This document shows, in pieces, positions 57,181-64,000 of a stretch of 64,000 nucleotides of DNA; position 1 is the stretch's first letter; the number at the start of each line of letters is the position of its first letter. Origin of the DNA: Akkermansiaceae bacterium. GTDB lineage: Bacteria > Verrucomicrobiota > Verrucomicrobiia > Verrucomicrobiales > Akkermansiaceae. The translations under genes were made by a program, and so were the position numbers. The stretch spans positions 23,537 through 87,536 of the forward strand of contig JAGYIT010000010.1 of NCBI GenBank assembly GCA_018402445.1. Reading direction: 5' to 3'. The notes under the pieces were generated by a model. The model was not told the origin of the DNA. It worked only from the letters and a program-made list of their open reading frames with translations, and ran no database searches.

Positions 57181-58854
57181 ATGAGCCCTTCCCCACTCCG
57201 CATCGCCGTCGGCGCCGATCATGGCGCCTTTGAAATGAAGAACGCCATCGTCGCCCACCTGCGCGCGGCCGGGCATGAGGTGGAGGATTTCGGGACGCAC
57301 GGCCCGGAATCCGTGGATTACGCGGACTACGCGAATCTCGTTTCCCGCAACGTCGCGGACGGCACTTTCGATTTCGGTATCCTCGCCTGCACCTCGGGCG
57401 TGGGCATGTGCATCGCCGCGAACCGCCACACCCACGTCCGCGCCGCGAACGTCCGCACGGTCGAGGAAACCGTCACCACCCGCAAACACAACGATGCCAA
57501 CGTGCTCTGCCTTTCTGGAAAGGCCACCGACACCGCGATCGCCCTGGAAATGGCCGAGGCCTTTGTCACCACCGCCTTCGAGGGCGGCCGCCACGAATCT
57601 CGTGTTTGCAAATCCTCCGGCAGCCGCATTTCCGTCACCGATCCCGAACTCTACGCGGCCATCGTCAGCGAGGAACATCGCCAGCGGAACCACATCGAGC
57701 TGATCGCCTCGGAAAACTTCGCCTCGCCCGCCGTGATGGAGGCGCAGGGCTCGCTGCTCACCAACAAATACGCCGAGGGCTACCCCGGGAAACGCTGGTA
57801 TGGCGGCTGCGAATACGTGGACGTTGTGGAAACCCTCGCCATCGAGCGCGCCAAGGAGCTTTTCGGAGCCGATCATGCCAACGTCCAACCGCACTCTGGC
57901 TCGCAGGCGAACACCGCCGTCTATTTCTCCGTGCTCAAGCCGGGAGATAAAATTTTCACCATGGATCTCGCCCACGGCGGGCATCTCACCCACGGCCACA
58001 AGGCGAACTTCTCCGGCCGCTTCTACGACGTGACCCACTACGGCGTCTCCCCCGATGACGAACGCATCGATTACGCCGAGCTCGAAAAAACCGCCCGCTC
58101 GCTCAAGCCCGCCCTCATCACCGTGGGTGCTTCCGCTTACTCGCGGATCATCGATTTCGAACGCATGGGGAAACTCGCCCGCGAGGTCGGCGCTTACCTT
58201 TTTGTGGATATGGCGCACATTGCCGGTCTGGTCGCCGCCGGGGTGCATCCCAGCCCGTTTCCGCATGCAGATTTCGTCACCTCCACCACCCATAAGTCCC
58301 TGCGCGGCCCGCGCGGCGGCATCATCCTCTGCAAGGAGGAGTTCGCGAAAAAAATCGACTCCCAGGTGTTCCCCGGCATCCAGGGCGGCCCGCTCATGCA
58401 CGTCATCGCGGCGAAGGCCATCTGCTTTGGTGAGGCGCTGAAACCGGAGTTCAAGGCCTACTCCGCGCAGGTCGTGAAAAACGCGCAGGCCATCGCCGCC
58501 CGCCTCACGCACCACGGTTTCCGCATCTGCTCCGGCGGCACGGACAACCACGTGATGCTCGTCGATCTCCGCCCGAAAGGCCTCAACGGCTCGGAAGCCT
58601 CCGTCGCCCTCGACGAGGCGGGCATCACGGTCAACAAGAACGGCATCCCCTTCGACACCGGCAGCCCCATGAAGCCCTCCGGCATCCGCATCGGCACCCC
58701 CGCCGTCACTACCCGCGGGATGGTGGAAAAGGACGTCGAACAGGTCGCCGACTTCATCGCCGAAGCCCTCGCCGCCCACACCGATACCGCCAAGCTCCAC
58801 GCCATCCGCGACAAGGTCTTCGCCTTCAACCGGGCGTTTCCGCTACCTTGGTGA
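57181..58854 (+). CDS. Fused ribose-5-phosphate isomerase B and serine hydroxymethyltransferase
   Basis: 557 residues in one frame. Residues 1-145 are Rpi[21 protein letters not shown], the active-site Cys in [20 protein letters not shown], and [13 protein letters not shown]. Residues 155-557 are SHMT (GlyA): [53 protein letters not shown], the PLP lysine in [16 protein letters not shown], and [14 protein letters not shown]. Both active sites look intact. RpiB interconverts ribose-5-P and ribulose-5-P; SHMT makes glycine and methylene-THF, so the fusion joins ribose and one-carbon supply, both purine precursors. Start at 57181; the upstream ATG at 57160 is less likely. The linker ([20 protein letters not shown]) shows no stop. 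Confidence 0.93.
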   Translation: MSPSPLRIAVGADHGAFEMKNAIVAHLRAAGHEVEDFGTHGPESVDYADYANLVSRNVADGTFDFGILACTSGVGMCIAANRHTHVRAANVRTVEETVTTRKHNDANVLCLSGKATDTAIALEMAEAFVTTAFEGGRHESRVCKSSGSRISVTDPELYAAIVSEEHRQRNHIELIASENFASPAVMEAQGSLLTNKYAEGYPGKRWYGGCEYVDVVETLAIERAKELFGADHANVQPHSGSQANTAVYFSVLKPGDKIFTMDLAHGGHLTHGHKANFSGRFYDVTHYGVSPDDERIDYAELEKTARSLKPALITVGASAYSRIIDFERMGKLAREVGAYLFVDMAHIAGLVAAGVHPSPFPHADFVTSTTHKSLRGPRGGIILCKEEFAKKIDSQVFPGIQGGPLMHVIAAKAICFGEALKPEFKAYSAQVVKNAQAIAARLTHHGFRICSGGTDNHVMLVDLRPKGLNGSEASVALDEAGITVNKNGIPFDTGSPMKPSGIRIGTPAVTTRGMVEKDVEQVADFIAEALAAHTDTAKLHAIRDKVFAFNRAFPLPW

Positions 58855-58931
58855 GCGGGTTTTGTGTTCCTCGAAATGGAGGCACGGGCTCGCTGCTCTA
58901 CGGAAAACCGAATCACGCTCACTCCGATCAC

Positions 58932-59015
58932 TCATCGAGCGGGAGCCTGAGATAGAGCATCGAGCTTTTTCCCTCGTAGAGAACGCCGATGTGATCCGGT
59001 TTCACCATGAAAAGG
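58932..59015 (-). pseudogene. C-terminal fragment resembling a sialidase/BNR-repeat protein
   Basis: FMVKPDHIGVLYEGKSSML then YLRLPLDE and stop. The end IGVLYE.....I...R.PLD is like the last strand of sialidase-type six-bladed propellers. The rest of the gene is missing. Weak, short evidence. Confidence 0.3.
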
Positions 59016-59125
59016 GTGGCGCAACGGGAAAGACGGCGGTGCAGAGCACGGAACATTTGGCGATCTATAAAAATGCAACACAGGGAGACCAAGAGCCGTC
59101 GGAATGGACGAAACGTGCGGTCGGG

Positions 59126-60382
59126 TTAAATTTTCCACGGTTCACGCATCGGCGCGTGGTTCAGCTCATTCGCCGTCGGGTCATCGAACCGCAGGGTCTT
59201 GGAGTCGAATTTCAGGTTCTTGTTCAGGCGGTGGGCGGTGACTCCCATGTTCACCAGCGTGCATGACCAGAAGCCGTTCTTTTCGTTCAGCGCGAAGGGC
59301 TTGCGGGTGCGAATCGACTCGTGGAAATCGGTGATCTGCGGCTCGGGATCGGGCAGCTCGGCGAGCTTCTTCTCGATGTCGGGAATGTCCGATTTGAAGC
59401 TTTTGAAAATCTTGCCTTTCGGGCCTTCGATGTAGGCGGCGTTCTTGTCCTTGTTTTCGCCGTCGAGGATGATCTTGCAGCCATCCGCGTAGGTGAACTC
59501 CATCCGCCGCCAGGTGCCGACGGCATCGTCGTCCTGCGGATCGGCGTCGATCTCCACGGAGATGGGCGCCTCGCCGTCCTTGCCGAGGATGTATTGGACT
59601 GGATCTAGGTAGTGCTGCCCCATGTCGCCAAGCCCGCCGCCATCATAGTCCCAGTAGCCGCGGAAAGTGCCGTGGGTGCGGTGGGCGTTGTATGGTTTCT
59701 TCGGCGCGGGGCCGAGCCACATGTCGTAGTTGAGCTGCGGCGGGACGGGTTGCTCCGCGAGGTCTGTCTTGCCGACCCAATAAAATTTCCAATCGAACCC
59801 GGTGACGCCGGAGACGGTCACCTTGAGCGGCCAGCCAAGCAGGTCGTGCATCGCCGCCTTTTTCAACTGCTTCACCGGCACGCCCATCCCGTAGAAGTTG
59901 TCCTTGAAACGGAACCAGGTGTTCAGGCGGAACACGCGCTTCTGCGCCTCGACCGCCTTCACCATCGCCACGCCCTCGCCGATGGTCCGGCTCATTGGCT
60001 TTTCGCACCAGATGTCCTTGCCGGCTTTCGCGGCCTCGATGGCCATCAGCGCGTGCCAATGCGGCGGGGTGGCCACGTGGATGACATCGATGTCCTCCCG
60101 CGCGATCATTTCGCGGAAATCCTCGTAGCCGGTGATGCCCTTGGCTTCGCCGCCGGTTTGCTTCATGCGCGCGGTGAGATGGTTCTTATCCACATCGCAC
60201 AGCGCGAGCAGCTTGCCAGGCATGCCGAGGTGGGATGCGGAAATGCCGCCACAGCCGATGATGCCGCGCGTGATTTGTTCCGACGGTGGAGTCTGCCCAC
60301 CCAGCCCCAGCACACGGCTCGGAACAATCTGGACGGTGGCAAACGCGGCAAGCGACTTCAGGGACTGGCGACGGGTGATCAT
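59126..60382 (-). CDS. Gfo/Idh/MocA-family oxidoreductase, Tat-exported
   Basis: 418 residues from MITRRQSLKSLAAFATVQIV, a twin-arginine (RRQSLK) signal. NAD(P)-binding GIIGCGGISASHLGM, ALCDVD, VIHVATPPHWHALMAIEAAK, then AGKDIWCEKPMSRTIGEGVA with the CEKP lysine; the C-terminal domain contains GYWDYDGGGLGDMGQHYLDP with the catalytic-type His. Typical of the many secreted sugar-related oxidoreductases in Verrucomicrobia and Planctomycetes, acting on sugar derivatives in the periplasm; substrate unknown. Upstream gene is divergent. Confidence 0.9.
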   Translation of the reverse strand: MITRRQSLKSLAAFATVQIVPSRVLGLGGQTPPSEQITRGIIGCGGISASHLGMPGKLLALCDVDKNHLTARMKQTGGEAKGITGYEDFREMIAREDIDVIHVATPPHWHALMAIEAAKAGKDIWCEKPMSRTIGEGVAMVKAVEAQKRVFRLNTWFRFKDNFYGMGVPVKQLKKAAMHDLLGWPLKVTVSGVTGFDWKFYWVGKTDLAEQPVPPQLNYDMWLGPAPKKPYNAHRTHGTFRGYWDYDGGGLGDMGQHYLDPVQYILGKDGEAPISVEIDADPQDDDAVGTWRRMEFTYADGCKIILDGENKDKNAAYIEGPKGKIFKSFKSDIPDIEKKLAELPDPEPQITDFHESIRTRKPFALNEKNGFWSCTLVNMGVTAHRLNKNLKFDSKTLRFDDPTANELNHAPMREPWKI

Positions 60383-60553
60383 GGTTTTGGCGGTAAATCT
60401 GATTGGCACGGGGTGGGATTGATACCGGAACTTTCCGCCCCGTTTGTCAAAAGATAATCCGGACAACATACTCCTCGGCGGGGCGAATGCCTGACACCCG
60501 CCTCCTGATCTTTCCTCTTTCCCGCGCGGGTCGGCGGCGGGTAGTCTGCAGGC

Positions 60554-60922
60554 GTGTTCCAGATCGTTTTCAATGAAATCAGCGCCGCGGAGATCTCCGC
60601 CTTGGGGACTTTGGAGCAGCTCGAGCTGCTGGAGGAGTTCCGCGTCACGGAGAAAGATCTCGCCGATACGGGCGGCGAGAGGTTCGGGAAAATGGAAAGG
60701 GACGGTCATGTGATGCACCGCTTCCGCGCAAAGGAATACCGTTTTTACTTCGAGGTGAAAGACGGCTCGGTCATCGTCCATCGCGTGCTCCACAAAGGCA
60801 CCCTCTCCGATTTCCTGTTCCGCGCGAAAATGCCGCTTGGCGAGGATGAGGCGCTTTCGAGCTCCAAGCATTTCTGGAAACTCATCGACGAAGGACGGAA
60901 TGCGAAGCGGAACCCGCCATGA
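60554..60922 (+). CDS. RelE-like fold protein, unknown function
   Basis: 122 residues from a GTG start at 60554. VFNEISAAEISALGTLEQLE, LLEEFRVTEKDLADTG, then GHVMHRFRAKEYRFYFEVKD and GSVIVHRVLHKGTLSDFLFR. Strand-helix order and the Arg/Tyr-rich C-terminal sheet (RAKEYRFYFEV) resemble RelE/HigB-type toxins. No antitoxin is adjacent. It overlaps the next gene by four bases (ATGA). A toxin role is possible but unproven; it may be a cytoplasmic housekeeping protein of this phylum. Confidence 0.6.
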   Translation: MFQIVFNEISAAEISALGTLEQLELLEEFRVTEKDLADTGGERFGKMERDGHVMHRFRAKEYRFYFEVKDGSVIVHRVLHKGTLSDFLFRAKMPLGEDEALSSSKHFWKLIDEGRNAKRNPP

Positions 60923-61334
60923 ACCTGCTCGCCTCCGTCCGTTTGTCCGACGCCGATCCCGCGTATCCCGTTTTCGAGATCAATCATCCGACATGCTCGG
61001 CGCGGGTGGCCTTGCACGGGGCGCAGGTGATGTCATGGCGGCCTGTGGATGAGGAGGAGGTTCTGTATCTCAGCACGGACGGGGTTTTCCGGGAGGGAAA
61101 GGCGATACGCGGGGGCATTCCGGTCTGTTGGCCGTGGTTCAACGCGCATCCGGCGAATGCCTCGCAGCCTTCCCACGGCTTGGTCAGGGGGCGCTTCTGG
61201 GAGTTACTGGATGCGTCCGAAGATGGCTCTGGAGTGACCATGAGGTTCGGAACCGGCATCGGGATATGGTTTTCGACAGGGAGGTGGACCGCATCTACGA
61301 GAGTTCCAGTAGCATACTCCTGGTGGAGGAATGA
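60919..61334 (+). pseudogene. D-hexose-6-phosphate mutarotase, internal deletion and frameshift
   Basis: First 100 residues intact: PAYPVFEINHPTCSARVALH, GAQVMSWRPVDEEEVLYLST, IRGGIPVCWPWFNAHPANAS, PSHGLVRGRFWELLDASEDG, all typical of YeaD-like aldose 1-epimerases. After VTMRFGTG the frame leaves the family; a nearby frame gives HRDMVFDREVDRIYESSSSI then LLVEE and stop at 61334, a later part of the enzyme. So a piece of roughly 60 residues is missing and the C-terminal 40 are gone. Not functional. Confidence 0.72.
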
Positions 61335-61346
61335 GGCACGGCGCCC

Positions 61347-61545
61347 TCAGGCCTTCGGCTCCGTGACGAACGCGGGTGGGTGGATGATGATGCGCGCCTC
61401 CGGCTTGTCGAAAAGGTAGGCGTATGCCCAGCCGAGGAGGACGGAGAGCTTGTTGCGTAATCCGACGAGGAAAAGGATGTGGATGAGCAGCCATGCGATC
61501 CAAGCGAAGAAGCTGATAGAGCAGCGGCTGTAAAAGGTGGTGGTT
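61347..61545 (-). pseudogene. C-terminal fragment of a type II NADH dehydrogenase
   Basis: SISFFAWIAWLLIHILFLVG then LRNKLSVLLGWAYAYLFDKP then EARIIIHPPA. This is the membrane-binding end of NDH-2 (pattern FLAW..WL..HI.FL.GFRNR..VL..WAWAY). The FAD/NADH domains are absent, so this is a 3' remnant. Confidence 0.6.
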
Positions 61546-61651
61546 TGTGCGGTCGAGCAGTGTGAATTTTTCCACAAAGTCATCGTGCGGGCTAGCCAAG
61601 GCCCACATGCGGGCTTGCGGAAGGGGTGGCGGGGTGTTTCCCTGCGTTCGG

Positions 61652-62116
61652 ATGCACATACGATTCACCGAACAGGAGTTGGCGACGCTGGTGGAGATGT
61701 TGAGCCTGGCCGCAAATGTCGCTTCCTGGAACCAGAAGGAGAGCGCGGACGCGAAACTCTCCGAATACGAGGCCTTCGAGAGCAAGATGCTGGAGAAAGC
61801 CGCGCACAGCGGGCTGAGCGCAATGATCGAATTCGAACAGGAGACGCAGCGTTTCCGCGTGAAAAAGACGGTGGAGGAGAGCCTTTTCTACCACGAGTGC
61901 TACGAGGAATTCCGTAACGAGAGTTTCTGGGACGAGCTGACCGTGCGTCTGGCCGACCGGGATCTGGCGAAATCCGTCGGCATCAAGGTCTGGGAGGCGA
62001 TGAGCGAGGAGGACAGGCGGGCGAAAACCGTTTCCTCGGAGAAACGCTATTGGGAGGAATTTTCCAAGAACGGCATCGAGCGCGTACTGGTGATGACCCC
62101 TCCGGACGAGGGATGA
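61652..62116 (+). CDS. Hypothetical cytoplasmic protein, Glu/Arg-rich
   Basis: 154 residues from MHIRFTEQELATLVEMLSLA. Helical, charged, with ANVASWNQKESADAKLSEYE, FRVKKTVEESLFYHECYEEF, SFWDELTVRLADRDLAKSVG and VWEAMSEEDRRAKTVSSEKR. No signal peptide or known domain seen. It has an intact frame and good codon use between two remnants and 91 bases before tRNA-Met. Function not recognised. Confidence 0.65.
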   Translation: MHIRFTEQELATLVEMLSLAANVASWNQKESADAKLSEYEAFESKMLEKAAHSGLSAMIEFEQETQRFRVKKTVEESLFYHECYEEFRNESFWDELTVRLADRDLAKSVGIKVWEAMSEEDRRAKTVSSEKRYWEEFSKNGIERVLVMTPPDEG

Positions 62117-62207
62117 TTTTCCAGGGCGTGGAATCTTCCGTTTGACAAAACCGAGGGTTTACGGATAAGGATTCCGCCCCGCCGGGCGCAACGGCACGCA
62201 GGGAAAC

Positions 62208-62282
<75 letters not shown>

Positions 62283-62297
62283 CTTTGTTTCAGGTGC

Positions 62298-62441
62298 TCA
62301 GATTTTGTCCGCCGAGTATTCCCAGCCATCGCGGTATTGGGCATTGTAAAATTTCCGGAAGAATGACGAAAGCCTTTGACCACCGGCATCGCTGATTGTG
62401 GAGTCCTGCGAGACGGCTCCAAGTCCCGGAATGGAACTGGC
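62298..62441 (-). pseudogene. Unrecognised C-terminal gene fragment
   Basis: Frame SSIPGLGAVSQDSTISDAGG then QRLSSFFRKFYNAQYRDGWE then YSADKI and stop, bounded upstream by a TAA. Strongly protein-like composition with no start codon. Probably a 3' remnant; family unknown to me. Confidence 0.35.
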
Positions 62442-62518
62442 TTAGAAGATCGCGGGGTTTGTCGGATAGACGAGGCGGGACGCCTCTTGAAGAGTCTGCC
62501 GCGGGACGCGGCAGCCAC

Positions 62519-62685
62519 CTAGAAATGGATCGCGTGGCCTTCCGCCGCGAGGGTGGCCTCGTGGATCACCTCCGACATGGTCGGGTGGGCGTGGATGGTG
62601 GCGTGGATCTCGTCGATGGTGAGTTCCTGGTCGAGGGCGAGTCCCATCTCGGCGATGTGTCCGTGACGTCCGCCGAGTGCTGGTG
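62519..62685 (-). pseudogene. C-terminal fragment of dihydrolipoyl dehydrogenase
   Basis: GGRHGHIAEMGLALDQELTI then DEIHATIHAHPTMSEVIHEA then TLAAEGHAIHF and stop. HAHPT.SE...EA is the catalytic His-Glu dyad region at the dimer interface of E3 (Lpd). The FAD and NAD domains are missing; upstream bases belong to a hydrolase relic on the other strand. Confidence 0.75.
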
Positions 62686-62707
62686 ACTGCAGGGCGCGGT
62701 CGGCGCG

Positions 62708-63289
62708 ATGGCGGATTGGCGGGATCTGGCGGGCCGTCTCGCCACACAGGGCATCGCCACCCGCGCGGTGGATCTCTGGCGTTTCCTCGAATGCGAAAGC
62801 GTGCCCATGCCCGAGTTCGGCAAGCGCCTGAACGCGGATGCGGAGGGCGAGGTCGCGCGCGGGAGGAAAAGGATCCTCGTCGGCTACTCGATGGGCGGGC
62901 GTCTCGCGCTGCATGCCCTGCTCGAAGGCGGGCCGTGGGAGGCGGCGGTGATCATTTCCGCAAACCCAGGTCTCCGTGACGCGGCGGAGGCCTCGGCGCG
63001 GCGCGGCGCGGACACGGTTTGGGCAACGCAGGCGCTGACCATGGCGTGGCCGGATTTCCTCACGAAATGGAACGCCCAAACCATCCTCGGCGGCGCGATC
63101 CACGATGACCGCGAAGACCGCAAGCTCATGCAGAGGCGGCGGGAAATCGCGCGCAGCTTCGTCGATTGGTCGCTGGGAAACCAGGAGCCGCTCTGGGAAA
63201 AACTCTCCGCGATCCAAATCCCCACGCTGCGGATCGCGGGGGAAAACGAGGTGTGGCTGGCGGAGCAGATCGCGGGATTTGTTTCCTAA
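62708..63289 (+). pseudogene. MenH-like alpha/beta hydrolase, truncated at both key ends
   Basis: MADWRDLAGRLATQGIATRA lacks the preceding beta strand and HGF/oxyanion motif of the fold. The nucleophile elbow GYSMGGRLALHALL is intact, as are WEAAVIISANPGL, the cap (FLTKWNAQTILGGAIH) and SAIQIPTLRIAGENEVWLAE, but the frame ends at 63289 before the catalytic His segment. The 5' end joins the Lpd fragment directly and a REP-like unit follows the stop. Almost surely inactive. Confidence 0.7.
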
Positions 63290-63301
63290 GCTGCCGTAGG
63301 T

Positions 63302-63368
63302 CTTGGACTGCTACAGCCTGCTGTAGCTTTCCGTGAGACAGCCTGCTGTCAACGGCGGAGGATTGGGG
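63302..63368. repeat. REP-like unit, copy 3 (single)
   Basis: CTTGGACTGCTACAGCCTGC then TGTAGCTTTCCGTGAGACAG then CCTGCTGTCAACGGCGGAGG. Identical left end to copy 1, with the CTACAGC-ctg-CTGTAG hairpin and GGAC foot; no right end. It sits between two truncated genes, about 430 bases from the transposase fragment. Confidence 0.72.
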
Positions 63369-63370
63369 GA

Positions 63371-63712
63371 TTGGTTCGCGCTCTCGCCCTGGCGGGAGCC
63401 TATGCCGAGTTTCAGGATGCCCATGGAGGAGCCGGCCTCAGCGAGACGGATCTCTCGGTGATCTATCTCGCCATACGGGAGGACGCGATGGTCTTTTCCG
63501 GCGACCGATTGCTCCGGATCACGGCTCAGGCCAGGCATTTGGAAATCCACGGCACGCTTTGGATCATGGACAAACTGGAGAGGGCAGGACTGCTACGTCC
63601 AAGGGTGACAGCTGATCGTTTGGAGGCATTGATCCGTCGCACGGGCAGTGAGCGGAAGTTTTTCCCGAAGGCGGATTGTGAGTCGCTGATCAGTCGGTGG
63701 AGCCGCAGGTGA
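63371..63712 (+). pseudogene. PIN-domain protein lacking its N-terminal half
   Basis: LALAGAYAEFQDAHGGAGLS then ETDLSVIYLAIREDAMVFSG then DRLLRITAQARHLEIHGTLW then IMDKLERAGLL. The SGDR.LR..A....IE.HGTLW..D.L...G.L pattern is the second half of DUF3368-like PIN proteins. The first catalytic Asp and neighbouring strand are gone, cut where the REP-like unit begins. The frame opens with TTG 63371 but this is probably not a real start. Confidence 0.62.
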
Positions 63713-63802
63713 TAATTCACCAATTTCCTCAGGTAAGAAGCCCCACTTGGAGAGGCCCTTGCCTTCTATTATGCCCCCATCCTGCCCAGCTTTTTCCCGC
63801 AG

Positions 63803-63937
63803 TCACTGGATTTCTGTCATTTTTCCGGGAATCTTGCAACAGTCATCATCCCCCTCGAAAACGGCTTTCCCCCCATCCCCGCGCGCCATCACATGATAAA
63901 CCGCTCCGGGGTATTGGTGGCGCAACGCTCTCGGCAT
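63803..63937 (-). mobile_element. N-terminal fragment of a REP-associated tyrosine transposase (Y1_Tnp/RAYT)
   Basis: MPRALRHQYPGAVYHVMARG then DGGKAVFEGDDDC. The start MPR..R..YPGA.YHVM.RG....IF.DD is the well-known beginning of Y1 transposases of the IS200-like/RAYT kind. After DDDC the frame leaves the family and stops at 63803; the HUH motif and catalytic Tyr are absent. Inactive here, but marks the family able to move REP sequences. Confidence 0.72.
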
Positions 63938-64000
63938 ACTGCGATTCCACTCCTCAACCTGTTTTCCGACAAGAAAAATGTTGCGATGAAGCACCTGACC

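Overview
The window looks like a chromosomal piece of a Verrucomicrobiota bacterium, probably Verrucomicrobiales (Luteolibacter/Akkermansiaceae-like). The signs are a PEP-CTERM protein ending in an arginine run, a 51-residue basic protein resembling the small basic protein family of Chlamydiae and Verrucomicrobia, a planctomycete-style membrane/c-heme/LRR protein, a Tat-exported Gfo/Idh oxidoreductase, many PIN and ParE toxin modules, and dense families of short dispersed repeats. These assignments come from reading the sequence; no database was searched.

Layout. 1-3505: a TAXI-type TRAP transporter (permease runs off the left edge, binding protein frameshifted) and a small lipoprotein. 3519-8303: a PQQ-propeller protein, an SGNH hydrolase and ilvB-ilvH. 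8878-13098: an Xaa-Pro peptidase, an RsmC-like rRNA methyltransferase and homoserine dehydrogenase. 13381-16899: a ParD/ParE-like pair, gatB, a pseudopilin-like protein and a VapB/VapC pair. 16933-22293: a 4.8-kb segment bounded by two nearly identical 258-bp inverted repeats, holding a frameshifted AddA-like helicase-nuclease and a PEP-CTERM gene. 21095-23274: three copies of one sigma-54-type promoter module. 23418-27940: argD (frameshifted), argF, cdd and mnmG, with two parS-like palindromes. 28081-32285: a heptanucleotide repeat array followed by a heavily decayed BACON/LamG surface protein. 32402-39576: small basic protein, pseudouridine synthase, acetyl-CoA synthetase, a coiled-coil protein and carB. 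39567-44311: an AAA ATPase, VapBC, a bile acid:sodium symporter-family protein, the wreck of a DNA methyltransferase and an orphan Phd-type antitoxin. 44520-47759: a three-gene MotA/TolQ-like proton-channel system. 47831-58854: tRNA-Arg, an SDR enzyme, an HtrA/Deg protease, an OmpA-family protein, a cytochrome/LRR protein, galactokinase with an SSS symporter, and an RpiB-SHMT fusion. 58855-64000: an accessory stretch crowded with truncated genes, tRNA-Met and a fragment of a REP-associated transposase.

The genes are mostly housekeeping (branched-chain amino acids, threonine/methionine precursor, arginine, pyrimidine, tRNA and rRNA modification, galactose use) cut by plastic accessory islands. 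The most interesting points are the proton-channel trio, whose two TolR/MotB-like subunits carry Ser and Asp at the same membrane position; the repeated sigma-54 promoter module; two parS-like sites at mnmG; and a REP family with compensatory hairpin changes near a transposase fragment. Several conserved genes are broken by single-base changes in or near base runs, so sequencing error must be excluded before calling them dead.
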